NCBI RefSeq assembly: GCF_027594545.1
Contig: NZ_CP115160.1
Coordinates: 1,993,001 to 2,057,000, forward strand
Reading direction: 5' to 3'
Origin: Algoriphagus sp. TR-M9
GTDB lineage: Bacteria; Bacteroidota; Bacteroidia; Cytophagales; Cyclobacteriaceae
Length of the DNA stretch: 64,000 nt
Shown piece by piece: positions 27,198 to 36,321 of this stretch. Position 1 is the stretch's first letter; the number at the start of each line of letters is the position of its first letter. Under the pieces are notes generated by a model. It was not told the origin of the DNA and ran no database searches. It worked only from the letters and a program-made list of their open reading frames with translations. The translations under genes and the position numbers were made by a program.

Positions 27198-27962
27198 ATG
27201 ATTACAAAAGAGCAACTTAAGCACTATTCTAGTAAAGGCTATTTAATCCTCCCGAAGATGTACCAAGGGGAAGTTTTGGCAAGCCTGATCACAGCTACAG
27301 AGCGTCTAGAAAAACTGGATGGGCCTGAGTTTTTTAGAGAGAAAAACTCCGGAAAAATCCGGACAGTCTTTGCTCCGGAAAAATTTGACCAGACCATCGC
27401 TAAGCTTATCAACCAGTTGGAACTGAGACAAATTATCTACCAGATTCTGGGAGAGGATTTTTATCTGTTCCAATCTAAGCTTAATACCAAAGCCTGCCTG
27501 GAATCCGGGGTTTGGACCTGGCATCAGGATTTTAAGTTTTGGAAAGAAGATGGAATGTTGCAGGCAAATGCTGTGACTGCTGCTGTGCTGCTTTCCGATG
27601 TGGATATCGCCAATGGACCAATATTGCTCATTCCGGGCACTCATCAGGAAGGTGAAGTCAGTTCCTATCTCAACAATCCAGAAGGAGTGCACGATGAAAA
27701 TCTCAAGTACATGATTCACCCATCCACGCTGTCCAGCATGTGTGAGAAATATGAACCCATAGTCCCACTCCTGGGTAAAGCTGGAGACTTATTGCTTTTC
27801 CATAGCAATGTGCTACATGCCTCCTATCAAAACATGGGGTATCTAGACAGAAAGCTACTGATGCTTACATTTAATCCCATCCGAAACATACAGGAAGTAG
27901 AACATCCCAGACCAGACTATATGGTCAAAAGAAATAAGGCCGTTTTATCCCCTAATTCATGA
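27198..27962 (+). CDS. phytanoyl-CoA dioxygenase (PhyH) family, EctD-like hydroxylase
   Basis: A 254-residue Fe(II)/2-oxoglutarate oxygenase. The iron ligands are H109 and D111 (HQD) and a distal His, probably H207 (VLHAS). The stretch SKLNTKACLESGVWTWHQDF, with DGM just after and GPILLIPGTH further on, resembles ectoine hydroxylase and related free or carrier-bound amino-acid hydroxylases more than phytanoyl-CoA hydroxylase. It lies between the adenylation and carrier genes and overlaps the carrier gene by 4 bp (ATGA), so it likely hydroxylates the building block activated by its neighbours. The exact substrate is inferred. Confidence 0.9.
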   Translation: MITKEQLKHYSSKGYLILPKMYQGEVLASLITATERLEKLDGPEFFREKNSGKIRTVFAPEKFDQTIAKLINQLELRQIIYQILGEDFYLFQSKLNTKACLESGVWTWHQDFKFWKEDGMLQANAVTAAVLLSDVDIANGPILLIPGTHQEGEVSSYLNNPEGVHDENLKYMIHPSTLSSMCEKYEPIVPLLGKAGDLLLFHSNVLHASYQNMGYLDRKLLMLTFNPIRNIQEVEHPRPDYMVKRNKAVLSPNS

Positions 27963-28189
27963 CTCAAGAACTTATTCAATATATCACCAAAGCCATCGAT
28001 CAGCCTATTCAGGCAGATGAAGAATTGTTGAGTACTGGCCTGATTGATAGCATAACTATCATGAAGGTGATTGCCTATCTGGAAGAAACATATCAGGTGA
28101 AAGTGCCCCCTCAAGACATGGTAATAGAGAATTTCAATACCGTCAATTCAATCTCCGATTATGTCACCCAACTGAAGGCAAAACTATAA
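27959..28189 (+). CDS. stand-alone acyl/peptidyl carrier protein
   Basis: A 76-residue four-helix carrier protein. The phosphopantetheine serine is in LIDSITI (S32). Size and the following acidic helix 2 fit stand-alone carriers that accept an amino acid from a separate adenylation enzyme. It overlaps the hydroxylase gene by 4 bp and its stop is immediately followed by the ATG of the second synthetase, whose N-terminal condensation domain is the expected acceptor partner. It is probably primed by the phosphopantetheinyl transferase at 14827-15525. Confidence 0.92.
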   Translation: MTQELIQYITKAIDQPIQADEELLSTGLIDSITIMKVIAYLEETYQVKVPPQDMVIENFNTVNSISDYVTQLKAKL

Positions 28190-31100
28190 ATGTCAGAATT
28201 TACAACCTTTGATTCCCAAAGTTTAACCCAAAGTCAACTTGCCATCTGGACCGGCCAAAAAATGGCTCCGGATTCATGCGCAAACAATCTTCCTCACATC
28301 TTTGAACTGAAAGGGAAAATTGACCCTATTCTGTTTAAAGATGCATTTCAGGGTTTGATTCAGTCCCAGGAAATTTTTAGAACCGTTTTTCTCGAAAATG
28401 AAGATGGGGAGGTTATCCAACAGATCCAGAAGACTACCTCTGATCAATTGGAATTGGTTAGGATTAATGAAGGTGAGTTGGATTCTTACCTAAAAAATCA
28501 AATCAATAAAAGCTTTGACCTTAGCCGATGTTGCTTTGATTCTTCACTCATCGCGATTGACGAAAATAGGTGGATTTGGTATTTATCCATGCACCACATT
28601 GTAGCGGATGCCAGCACGTTCAAAGTACTATTTAATGAAATGGCTGGGCGTTACTTTGCTTTACTGAATCAAATACCCCTTGCACCCTATCAAGCGGCTT
28701 CCTTTCAGGAATTCAGGGCTTATGAAAGTAAACAAGAAGCAGGTAGTTATTGGGACTTGAAAGCCCAAGAGCCTGTTAACACCCCTCAACTTTATGGAAA
28801 CAGCGCTCATAAGGGGAAAAAAAGCGCCCGCAGGGTTCAGCTTTTGCTCACTGAAACCGATAAAAAACAACTTCAGGAAAAGCTGAGCTCAGAGACTTAC
28901 CGGGCATTCAATCAGGATTTAGCTCAATACACCCTTTGGACCTCTTTATTTGCGGCCTTTATAGCCAAAACTTCTGGAGAAAGTAGAATTCGATTAGGAA
29001 GCCCCTATCCTAATCGGAACCTACAAAAGTTCAAACAAACGGCTGGGCTCCTGATCGAAGTATTGCCTCTGGACCTATTTATAGATGAAAATGAAACCTT
29101 TCAAAGCCTATTTCTAAAGGTTAAAAATGAGCTTTTTGACTTTTTCAAATATGGACAAGCCGGTGCCCAATCGCCTGAAAACTCAAGGGGAATCCATTTT
29201 GTGGTCAATTTTATCCCGCTCCATTTTGGAAACTTTGGTGACATTGAATGTAACACGCAGTGGTTATTTCCTGACCAACTGGACTCCGTGCATCATATGC
29301 GTTTGCAGATTTTTGATTTCAATGATGCTACCAATAAAAATTATTATTTGGAGATCAATGAGGAGCATTTGACTGAAAGTCAGGCAAACCTTATTCCCCT
29401 ACATTTTCAAAACCTGCTTCAAGCTTTTTTGGCAAATGATCAATCCTCCTTAGATGAGATTAACCTGATCACAAAGCAGGAAATTCAGGAAACGCTCCAT
29501 GAAAAACCTGAGTCAGAAGAGTTTCAGCCGGAAAGCCTGGTCTTGCAGCTCCGAAAAGGCTTTGAGTTAAATTCAAAAAATATAGCCATCCGCTGCGGGG
29601 ATGAAACCCTCAGCTATGCACAACTTGAGCATAAAATAAAAGCTCAATGCAATATTTTAGCCAACCAGGGCTTGGGCGAGGGTTCTATTTTGGCCATTCA
29701 CCAACCTAGATCCGTTGAGTTTTTACTTACTGTTTTGGCATCTATTCGTTTAGGTATTGTCTTCGTTCCGATTCCTGTAGATCTCCCTCCAAAGCGTATA
29801 GAGTTAATTTTAGGAGAGTTGAAACCAGATGCAGTTGTTACCAATGGGCTAGGCTTTGCTCATAGTTATTTGACTATCGGGAGTGAATCTCCGCGACCAG
29901 TAGAGGTTCAAAGTAGCGCTGAATTATCACCTCATGCTGCTGATCGATTGGCTTATATTCTTTTCACTTCCGGATCCACCGGCAAACCAAAAGGGGTGGA
30001 AGTTTCCCTTCCCGCACTTTCTAATTACATCGCGCAAGCCAAGTCGATTTATCAAGTTGAGCAAAAGATGGTGATGCCATTTTTTACTTCCATAGGCTTT
30101 GATTTGACCATTACCTCCCTCTTTTTGCCCTTAGTCTGTGGAGGAGAAATAGTGATTTTTCCAGAAAAGAAAACAGGTCCAGACTTAGCAGTTTTGGAAA
30201 TATTTAAAAATAAAGACTTGACTACAGTCAAACTGACGCCCTCTCACGCCAGGTTGATTTTGGATTACCAATTAAAAGAATCCGCGGTTTCTACCTTGAT
30301 TTTGGGAGGAGAAAATCTAGAAAGCCAACTTGCTGAAGAGCTCCAGCAGACCTTTGCGCCGGGACTTCGCATATTTAACGAATATGGTCCCACAGAGGCA
30401 ACGGTAGGCTGCATTGTCCACCAATACACCCAGAAAGAAAGTGCTTTGCACTCTGTGCCTATAGGCAAGCCTATCTTAGGCTGTGAAGCTTATCTTTTAG
30501 ACCGAAACCTCAGACCCGTTTCCCAAGGTCTTCCCGGAGAATTGTTTCTGTCGGGAAAGGTATTGGCGCGTGGATATGCTAAGCGTCCTGATTTGACTAA
30601 AAGTTATTTTCTCGAAAATCCTTTCCAAGCCGGCCAAGTCATGTATAAAACTGGTGACATGGCTAGATTAAATTCCTCTGGTAACTTTGAATATCTGGGC
30701 CGCTTGGATGAACAACTCAAAATCAACGGGGTGCGAATAGAATCCGGAGAAATAGAGAAATTACTCAATGAGGTACCAGGAATCGAGGAGGTCCATCTGG
30801 CAGTGGCGCGCAGCAATGAAGATCAATATCATCATCCAGAATATTATTGTAAAAACTGTGGCCTACCTTCAAACTATCCAGACGCCAGTTTCAACGAGAA
30901 TGGCATTTGTAGTCTTTGTGAATCATTTGAGGACTATCAGCGAAATGTCTCCTCTTATTTCAAATCCTACGATAGCCTGAAGTCAGAAATAGTAGCATTG
31001 GGCCAGGGCAGAGACGCAAAATACGATTGCCTGATGCTACTCAGTGGTGGAAAAGACAGCAGCTATGCACTGGCTAAACTGAAAGAACTGGGACTGAATA

Positions 31101-32293
31101 TTTTGGCTTTCACGCTGGATAATGGTTTTATCTCCGATCATGCTAAACAAAATATTCGGAATACTACGGAAAAACTAGGTGTGGATCATATTTATGGTAG
31201 GACTTCAGCCATGAATGCGATTTTTCGGGACAGCATAGAGCGACACCAGAATGTGTGCAACGGCTGCTTCAAGACAGTTTATACCCTAAGTACTCAAGTG
31301 GCTTTGGAAAAAAACATCCCGGTGATTGTGACCGGTTTATCTCGGGGACAATTTTTCGAAACCAGACTTACCGAAGAACTTTTCATCAAGGAAAATTTTG
31401 ATCCCAAAGACATAGATCAGATTATTTTGGAAGCGCGTAAATCCTACCACAGGACCAAAGATGCTGTCAGTCAATATTTGGATGTTTCCATGTTTGAATC
31501 TGATGAGATTTTTGACAAAGTTGCTTTCTTGGATTTTTACAGATTCAGCGATGTGAGTCTGTCTGAGCTGATAGCTTATTTGGAATCCCATATTGGGTGG
31601 AAAAGGCCGCAAGATACCGGCAGAAGTACAAATTGCATCATCAACGACCTGGGGATCTATGTGCATAAGCGGAGAAAAGGCTATCATAATTATGCTTTCC
31701 CTTACAGCTGGGATGTACGGGTAGGGCATAAAAAACGTGAGGAAACCATTCATGAACTCAATGATCACCTGAGCATAGCGGAAATTAAAAACCTGATGCA
31801 GGAAATCGGCTATGATCCTAGGGAAAACTCCCAGGAACTTCGGGCTTATTTCAAAGCCAACCAATCAGTACAAATAGATCAAATAGTCAGTCATCTCCGG
31901 TCACATTTACCTACTACGATGATCCCCTCCTATTTTCAGCAGGTAGATAGTTTTCCTTTATCTCCCAATGGAAAAGTCGATAAAAAAGCCCTTGTAAAAG
32001 AACGCGTAAAGTTGTCGAAAAGTGACACTGAAGTGGTCCAAAAACCCAAGAACAAAATTGAGCAGCTGATCCATGATACCTATAGTGCAGTGCTAAAACT
32101 GGAAGCAATAGACGTGACTGACTCCTTTATTTCCTTAGGAGGAAATTCGCTCGCGGCAATCCGAATCGTTTCATTATTAGGTAAAAAGTTAAACCTAGAC
32201 ATTAGTATTCAGACCTTTTTTGAAAAAGATAGTATCAGGGAGTTGGCAGATGAAGTCACTTTGGAAATCAAAAAACGATTAGGGAAAGCCTAA
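28190..32293 (+). CDS. nonribosomal peptide synthetase C-A-PCP with a PP-loop ATPase inserted in the A domain
   Basis: A 1367-residue synthetase. Condensation domain about 10-430 (HHIVADA at 135-141). Adenylation domain from about 455; A3 FTSGSTGKPKG near 593. Pocket residues D638, L639, T642, K681, I704, G706, E731, V739, G740 and K1262 read as the asparagine code. After motif A8 (near 845) about 335 residues are inserted (about 880-1215): a zinc ribbon (C887, C890, C907, C910), a PP-loop S952-G-G-K-D-S957 and a second CxxC (C1023, C1026), resembling N-acetyl-sugar amidotransferases and tRNA-thiolation enzymes. The A domain then resumes, followed by a carrier (S1320). The insert probably modifies the asparagine amide, to amidine or thioamide; this is inference. 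Confidence 0.94.
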   Translation: MSEFTTFDSQSLTQSQLAIWTGQKMAPDSCANNLPHIFELKGKIDPILFKDAFQGLIQSQEIFRTVFLENEDGEVIQQIQKTTSDQLELVRINEGELDSYLKNQINKSFDLSRCCFDSSLIAIDENRWIWYLSMHHIVADASTFKVLFNEMAGRYFALLNQIPLAPYQAASFQEFRAYESKQEAGSYWDLKAQEPVNTPQLYGNSAHKGKKSARRVQLLLTETDKKQLQEKLSSETYRAFNQDLAQYTLWTSLFAAFIAKTSGESRIRLGSPYPNRNLQKFKQTAGLLIEVLPLDLFIDENETFQSLFLKVKNELFDFFKYGQAGAQSPENSRGIHFVVNFIPLHFGNFGDIECNTQWLFPDQLDSVHHMRLQIFDFNDATNKNYYLEINEEHLTESQANLIPLHFQNLLQAFLANDQSSLDEINLITKQEIQETLHEKPESEEFQPESLVLQLRKGFELNSKNIAIRCGDETLSYAQLEHKIKAQCNILANQGLGEGSILAIHQPRSVEFLLTVLASIRLGIVFVPIPVDLPPKRIELILGELKPDAVVTNGLGFAHSYLTIGSESPRPVEVQSSAELSPHAADRLAYILFTSGSTGKPKGVEVSLPALSNYIAQAKSIYQVEQKMVMPFFTSIGFDLTITSLFLPLVCGGEIVIFPEKKTGPDLAVLEIFKNKDLTTVKLTPSHARLILDYQLKESAVSTLILGGENLESQLAEELQQTFAPGLRIFNEYGPTEATVGCIVHQYTQKESALHSVPIGKPILGCEAYLLDRNLRPVSQGLPGELFLSGKVLARGYAKRPDLTKSYFLENPFQAGQVMYKTGDMARLNSSGNFEYLGRLDEQLKINGVRIESGEIEKLLNEVPGIEEVHLAVARSNEDQYHHPEYYCKNCGLPSNYPDASFNENGICSLCESFEDYQRNVSSYFKSYDSLKSEIVALGQGRDAKYDCLMLLSGGKDSSYALAKLKELGLNILAFTLDNGFISDHAKQNIRNTTEKLGVDHIYGRTSAMNAIFRDSIERHQNVCNGCFKTVYTLSTQVALEKNIPVIVTGLSRGQFFETRLTEELFIKENFDPKDIDQIILEARKSYHRTKDAVSQYLDVSMFESDEIFDKVAFLDFYRFSDVSLSELIAYLESHIGWKRPQDTGRSTNCIINDLGIYVHKRRKGYHNYAFPYSWDVRVGHKKREETIHELNDHLSIAEIKNLMQEIGYDPRENSQELRAYFKANQSVQIDQIVSHLRSHLPTTMIPSYFQQVDSFPLSPNGKVDKKALVKERVKLSKSDTEVVQKPKNKIEQLIHDTYSAVLKLEAIDVTDSFISLGGNSLAAIRIVSLLGKKLNLDISIQTFFEKDSIRELADEVTLEIKKRLGKA

Positions 32294-32386
32294 AATCATC
32301 CTTTTAATCAACCATTTGCCTAGGCTTGATACTCTTATGGTGTAGGGAGCTAAAGGATTTGCTGATTTTTTTTAGCTTTGGTCCCA

Positions 32387-33853
32387 ATGGAAAAAAAAAT
32401 CGCTTGGCTTGGGTTATTTTTAGGGCCTTTGGCATTCTTTTGCATTTACTATTTAGTTCCAATTCCCAGCTTGGAGCCAGCTCCTAAAGCTATGCTGGCC
32501 CTGGCGGCATGGATGGCGATCTGGTGGATTTCCGAAGCAATACCTATAGCTGCTACTGCTTTTTTGCCTTTAATCCTGATGCCCACACTGCAGATTTTAC
32601 CTATTGGGGATGTGTCTGCCAACTATATGCACCCAACTGTAATGCTGTATATGGGCGGTTTTTTGATGGCCACTGGTATAGAAAAGTGGAACCTGCATAG
32701 ACGTATTGCACTAGGCATCATCAATCTGATCGGAACTGATCTTCGGACTATTGTATTAGGATTTATCTGCGCTACCGGTTTGCTCTCCATGTGGATATCC
32801 AATTCTGCTACTTCACTGATGATGCTACCTATAGGGCTAGCAGTGGTCAAGCAATTTCAAAGTCAGTTTGGAGCTGAAAACCAGGCTCTGGGAGAAAAAC
32901 TGGGGAAGAATATCATGCTGGGAATAGCCTACAGTGCCTCTATAGGTGGCCTGGCCACGCTGATCGGGACACCTACCAATACCATATTGGCTGCCGTAGT
33001 TTCAGACTTATATGACTATCAAATCGGCTTTAACGAATGGATGATTTTTGGCTTTCCACTTTCTTTAGTTTTGATTGTTATTTGCTGGTATTATTTGGTG
33101 AATTTTGCCAATCCTCTTCCCAAAAAGTTTGATCTGGAAAATGCCAAAAACATCGTGAAAAATAAGTTAATAGAGCTGGGGAGAATGAGTTATGAGGAGA
33201 TAACTGTTCTTATTGTCTTTTCAATGGTATGTTTAGCCTGGATCAGCAGAAGCTTTTTTTTAGCCAAGTTTATCCCAGAAATCAATGACACCATCATAGT
33301 TTTGACTGGGGTTTTAGTGCTTTTTCTTATACCGGATTCCACCAATACCAAAAGGATTTTGGACTGGAAAACAGCGGAAAAAATTCCTTGGGGTGTTTTG
33401 ATTCTATTTGGAGGGGGATTAGCTCTAGCGGAAGGATTTAAAGAAACGGGTCTGGCTGAATGGATAGGACAGCGCTTTACGCTGATCGAAGGAGTTAGCT
33501 TTGTACTTTTGCTCTTGGTTATTGTGCTTTCTGTAAATTTCCTCACGGAAGTTACTTCTAATGTAGCGACGGCCTCCATGCTGCTGCCGATATTGGCCTC
33601 AGTAGCATTCAAATTAGACCTTCACCCCTTTGGTTTAATGGTTGGGGCTACTTTGGCAGCTTCCTGTGCCTTTATGCTACCAGTGGCTACGCCGCCCAAT
33701 GCGATAGTTTTTGGCTCCGGATTTTTGAAAATGCAGGATATGGTGCGTGCGGGTTTTTGGCTGAACGTTATTTCTGTTTTTCTGGTGACATTGATGGTGT
33801 ATTTTATTCTGCCAGTGGTTTGGGATATCGATTTGTTGGCTAATCCTTTTTGA
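32387..33853 (+). CDS. SLC13/DASS-family sodium-coupled anion transporter
   Basis: A 488-residue inner-membrane transporter with about eleven to thirteen membrane segments. Two family signatures are visible: SNSATSLMMLPIGLAV in the first half and the STSNVATA-like stretch TEVTSNVATASMLLPIL in the second, and ATPPNAIVFGSG near the end. Members import di- or tricarboxylates or sulfate with sodium. A TTG nine bases upstream is open, but the ATG at 32387 gives the normal start. It lies 93 bp after the synthetase; it could be co-transcribed, but nothing ties it to the peptide chemically. Confidence 0.9.
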   Translation: MEKKIAWLGLFLGPLAFFCIYYLVPIPSLEPAPKAMLALAAWMAIWWISEAIPIAATAFLPLILMPTLQILPIGDVSANYMHPTVMLYMGGFLMATGIEKWNLHRRIALGIINLIGTDLRTIVLGFICATGLLSMWISNSATSLMMLPIGLAVVKQFQSQFGAENQALGEKLGKNIMLGIAYSASIGGLATLIGTPTNTILAAVVSDLYDYQIGFNEWMIFGFPLSLVLIVICWYYLVNFANPLPKKFDLENAKNIVKNKLIELGRMSYEEITVLIVFSMVCLAWISRSFFLAKFIPEINDTIIVLTGVLVLFLIPDSTNTKRILDWKTAEKIPWGVLILFGGGLALAEGFKETGLAEWIGQRFTLIEGVSFVLLLLVIVLSVNFLTEVTSNVATASMLLPILASVAFKLDLHPFGLMVGATLAASCAFMLPVATPPNAIVFGSGFLKMQDMVRAGFWLNVISVFLVTLMVYFILPVVWDIDLLANPF

Positions 33854-34009
33854 AAAAGACAAGGTAATTATTGGTGGTAGCATAGGATTGTTTATCCTTA
33901 TTTCTAATTGGTTTCGAGTCCAAATTATTCCTCAGTTATACCTCCTGGATTCGACACAGTACCGCTTCCCCACATTTCATCACATATATCAGGCAATTCG
34001 TCCCATACT

Positions 34010-34041
34010 TTTGAAAAGCCTTTCTAGTTGCCCTAATCTTG
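34010..34041 (+). promoter_or_regulatory. candidate Bacteroidota-type promoter
   Basis: TTTG at 34010-34013 and TAATCTTG at 34034-34041 (one base off TAnnTTTG) are separated by 20 bp, close to the spacing of the Bacteroidota primary sigma promoter. Transcription would begin about 20 bp before the small membrane peptide and continue into the LytS/LytTR pair. The rest of the gap from 33854 shows no gene or repeat. Confidence 0.45.
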
Positions 34042-34065
34042 GTACATCAATTAGAAAGTGAACTG

Positions 34066-34212
34066 ATGAACACTAAGAAAGTCTTTTATTTGCTAATCCT
34101 TTTGGCCGTTATTTACAATATGGTACTGCTGTATTCTGCACCCTCTCAGGATAAGCAGAAGGAAGAAAAGACAACCTTAAACTTTAAAGTAAATCTAATT
34201 GAGCAAGAGTAG
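34066..34212 (+). CDS. small single-span membrane peptide (48 residues)
   Basis: An ATG-started 48-codon frame with a hydrophobic segment of about 20 residues after a short basic start (MNTKKVFYLLILLAVIYNMV), then a Lys/Glu-rich tail. It sits between a candidate promoter and the sensor kinase, 26 bp before the latter. The size and composition are consistent with a small regulatory membrane peptide, for example one modulating the kinase, but there is no family match and it could be a chance frame. Confidence 0.5.
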   Translation: MNTKKVFYLLILLAVIYNMVLLYSAPSQDKQKEEKTTLNFKVNLIEQE

Positions 34213-34238
34213 TTTAACCCATTAATTAACAGCGAAAT

Positions 34239-35636
34239 ATGAAATCAAGAAGATTTGCATTTAGGGAAATAGAATGGTGGATCGCCAGCTTTGTGTTTTT
34301 GGTCATAGTGCTTACCAATATCATGGATGGTATTCGGTATAGTCAGATTGAAAAATTTTTCGGGACGGTTTTCATGCCCATCGCTGTGTATCTGGGGTTT
34401 TATGCGATGCATTTGGTCATTATCCCCAAGTACCTGAAAGACAAGAAAGTTTTACCATTAATACTATTCAGCATACTTACAGCATTGCTGACTATGGCGC
34501 TGGCAGGAGTTTGTGCAGCGGGTATGGACATAGATCCGGAAAAGTTTTTCAGATTTTACTTTTCAGTTTTAGCCTTGTATCCGGGTTACCTGCTTACCTG
34601 CATTTTACTTCAAAAAATGCTTCTGCCCCCGGCATTTAAAGACTATCACCTCTACAACGGTGCCAGGCTCTTTACGATAGTGTTGTTTGTGACAGTTTTT
34701 CTGGTATCCGCTCAGTTATTTGTCAATGTGGGAGTATTTGTCATTTTGTTTATGATTATTCCCGGGATAGTAATTTTCGTGATTTACAATTACTATCTAC
34801 TCTATAGAAATAAGCTTACAGGCAATATCAAAGCCTACCGATGGTTTCTCTGGGGTTTGATGTCCATTATTATATTCATCTTTCTGATTATCGCATTGGA
34901 TGAAAATGTACCTGAGATCATGCTCATAGGAGTTGGGGTGGATCTACTTTTGTTATTTGTGATTTTCCCCTTATCCAATCTGATTTTCAAAAAGTACGAG
35001 GATTATATCGGTAGAATCGATGACCTTTCTACACAAGTCAATCAGAGTTCGGCGAATCTGAGCTTCCTGCGCTCTCAGATCAATCCGCATTTTCTATTCA
35101 ACGCTCTCAATACGCTGTATGGCGCTGCACTGATGGAAAATGCAGAAAAAACCTCGGATGGTATCCAAAAGCTAGGAGATATGATGCGATTTATGCTGCA
35201 TGAAAACCAAATGGACAAAATCCCGCTGGCCCGTGAAATTGATTACCTGAAAAACTACCTGGATTTACAGATGCTTCGCTTCGCAAAAGAAGACCACCTG
35301 GATGTGACTATCCAGCTAAGTGAGGAGCACTGTAAAGGAGACATTGCGCCTATGCTGCTGATTCCTTTTGTGGAAAATGCTTTCAAACATGGCATCAGTA
35401 CCAAAAACAAATCTTGGATTAAAATCAATTTACGCTGCATGCAGGGATCTGTGCATCTGGATGTGGTAAATAGTATTCACCCTAAAAAAACCACAGAGGA
35501 TCCTAAGGACGAGTCCGGAATAGGTCTGGAAAATGTCAAAAACCGTTTAGCTCACTCTTATCCTCAAAAGCACAGCCTGACCTTAGTGGCAAATGATTCG
35601 GAACACTTTGTACATTTAGCTATTCAATTGAGTTAA
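34239..35636 (+). CDS. LytS-type sensor histidine kinase
   Basis: A 465-residue membrane sensor with about seven or eight hydrophobic spans in the first 250 residues and no large extracytoplasmic domain, followed by a His_kinase-type domain. The phosphoacceptor motif is NPHFLFNALNTLYG (about residues 286-299) and the ATP-binding lid contains GIGLENVKNRL near 429-439. These kinases pair with LytTR response regulators; the partner gene follows 3 bp downstream. The signal is unknown; a membrane or wall stress cue is common for the family. Confidence 0.92.
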   Translation: MKSRRFAFREIEWWIASFVFLVIVLTNIMDGIRYSQIEKFFGTVFMPIAVYLGFYAMHLVIIPKYLKDKKVLPLILFSILTALLTMALAGVCAAGMDIDPEKFFRFYFSVLALYPGYLLTCILLQKMLLPPAFKDYHLYNGARLFTIVLFVTVFLVSAQLFVNVGVFVILFMIIPGIVIFVIYNYYLLYRNKLTGNIKAYRWFLWGLMSIIIFIFLIIALDENVPEIMLIGVGVDLLLLFVIFPLSNLIFKKYEDYIGRIDDLSTQVNQSSANLSFLRSQINPHFLFNALNTLYGAALMENAEKTSDGIQKLGDMMRFMLHENQMDKIPLAREIDYLKNYLDLQMLRFAKEDHLDVTIQLSEEHCKGDIAPMLLIPFVENAFKHGISTKNKSWIKINLRCMQGSVHLDVVNSIHPKKTTEDPKDESGIGLENVKNRLAHSYPQKHSLTLVANDSEHFVHLAIQLS

Positions 35637-35639
35637 CCT

Positions 35640-36320
35640 ATGCTGAAAGCAATCGCAATAGACGATGAAAATATGGCCTTGGAAGTGATCAAGTCCCACG
35701 CTTCCAAAGTTCCCTTTTTGGAATTAGAACAAGTTTTTACAGATGCTATTGACGCTTTGGAGTACCTCAAGTGTCATGCGATAGATCTGATTTTTCTGGA
35801 TATCAATATGCCGGATATTTCGGGAATTGACTTTGCTGGCCTGGTGCCGGGTGAGACTATGGTAATCTTTACCACTGCCTACTCTGACTATGCGGTGAAA
35901 GGGTTTGAACTGGACGCTATCGATTACCTACTCAAACCTTTCAACTTGGGTAGGTTTCTGAAAGCTTGCCAAAAAGCCCAGGAATGGTCCGAGTTGCGTC
36001 CAGGAAATGAATCTCTATTCATGTACCTGAAAACTTCCGAAGGCCAGCAGAAGATCAAATTCTCCGAGCTACTCTGCTGCGAGGCTACAGGAAACTATGT
36101 GACTTTTCACCTGAGAAATGAAAAAGTGCTCAGTAGGGTCACCTTGGCAGAAATAGAAAAGTCCCTACCCTCCTCTTTTATCCGGACCCATCGCTCCTAT
36201 ATAGTCAATGCTGCTTTGGTGGATAAGGTAGAAAGGCATCAGCTGATCGCAGAAAACCAAAATTTCCCCGTGAGTCTTTCCTTTATGGACCAGGTGGCAG
36301 GCTTCTTCGAAAAGCGCTGA
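35640..36320 (+). CDS. LytTR-family response regulator
   Basis: A 226-residue regulator with a receiver domain (about 1-118; acidic pair D8-D9, phosphoacceptor D54 in FLDINMPDI, K105-equivalent in LLKPF) and a C-terminal LytTR DNA-binding domain (about 130-226; LLCCEATGNYVTFH and FIRTHRSYIVN). It forms an operon with the kinase gene, 3 bp upstream. LytTR proteins bind paired short repeats upstream of their targets; no such site is obvious nearby. Confidence 0.93.
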   Translation: MLKAIAIDDENMALEVIKSHASKVPFLELEQVFTDAIDALEYLKCHAIDLIFLDINMPDISGIDFAGLVPGETMVIFTTAYSDYAVKGFELDAIDYLLKPFNLGRFLKACQKAQEWSELRPGNESLFMYLKTSEGQQKIKFSELLCCEATGNYVTFHLRNEKVLSRVTLAEIEKSLPSSFIRTHRSYIVNAALVDKVERHQLIAENQNFPVSLSFMDQVAGFFEKR

Positions 36321-36321
36321 A

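Noticed and set aside
25642..28189. DltA/DltC D-alanylation genes or a proline-to-pyrrole module
   Set aside because: The free adenylation protein and carrier have the right sizes, but no dltB or dltD is present, the host type is Gram-negative, and the pocket (D-Q-F-Y-K-G-V-Q-C) contains an unexpected lysine. The family-level call is kept.
32387..33853. SLC13 transporter as exporter of the peptide
   Set aside because: SLC13 proteins are importers of small anions; position alone does not support an export role.
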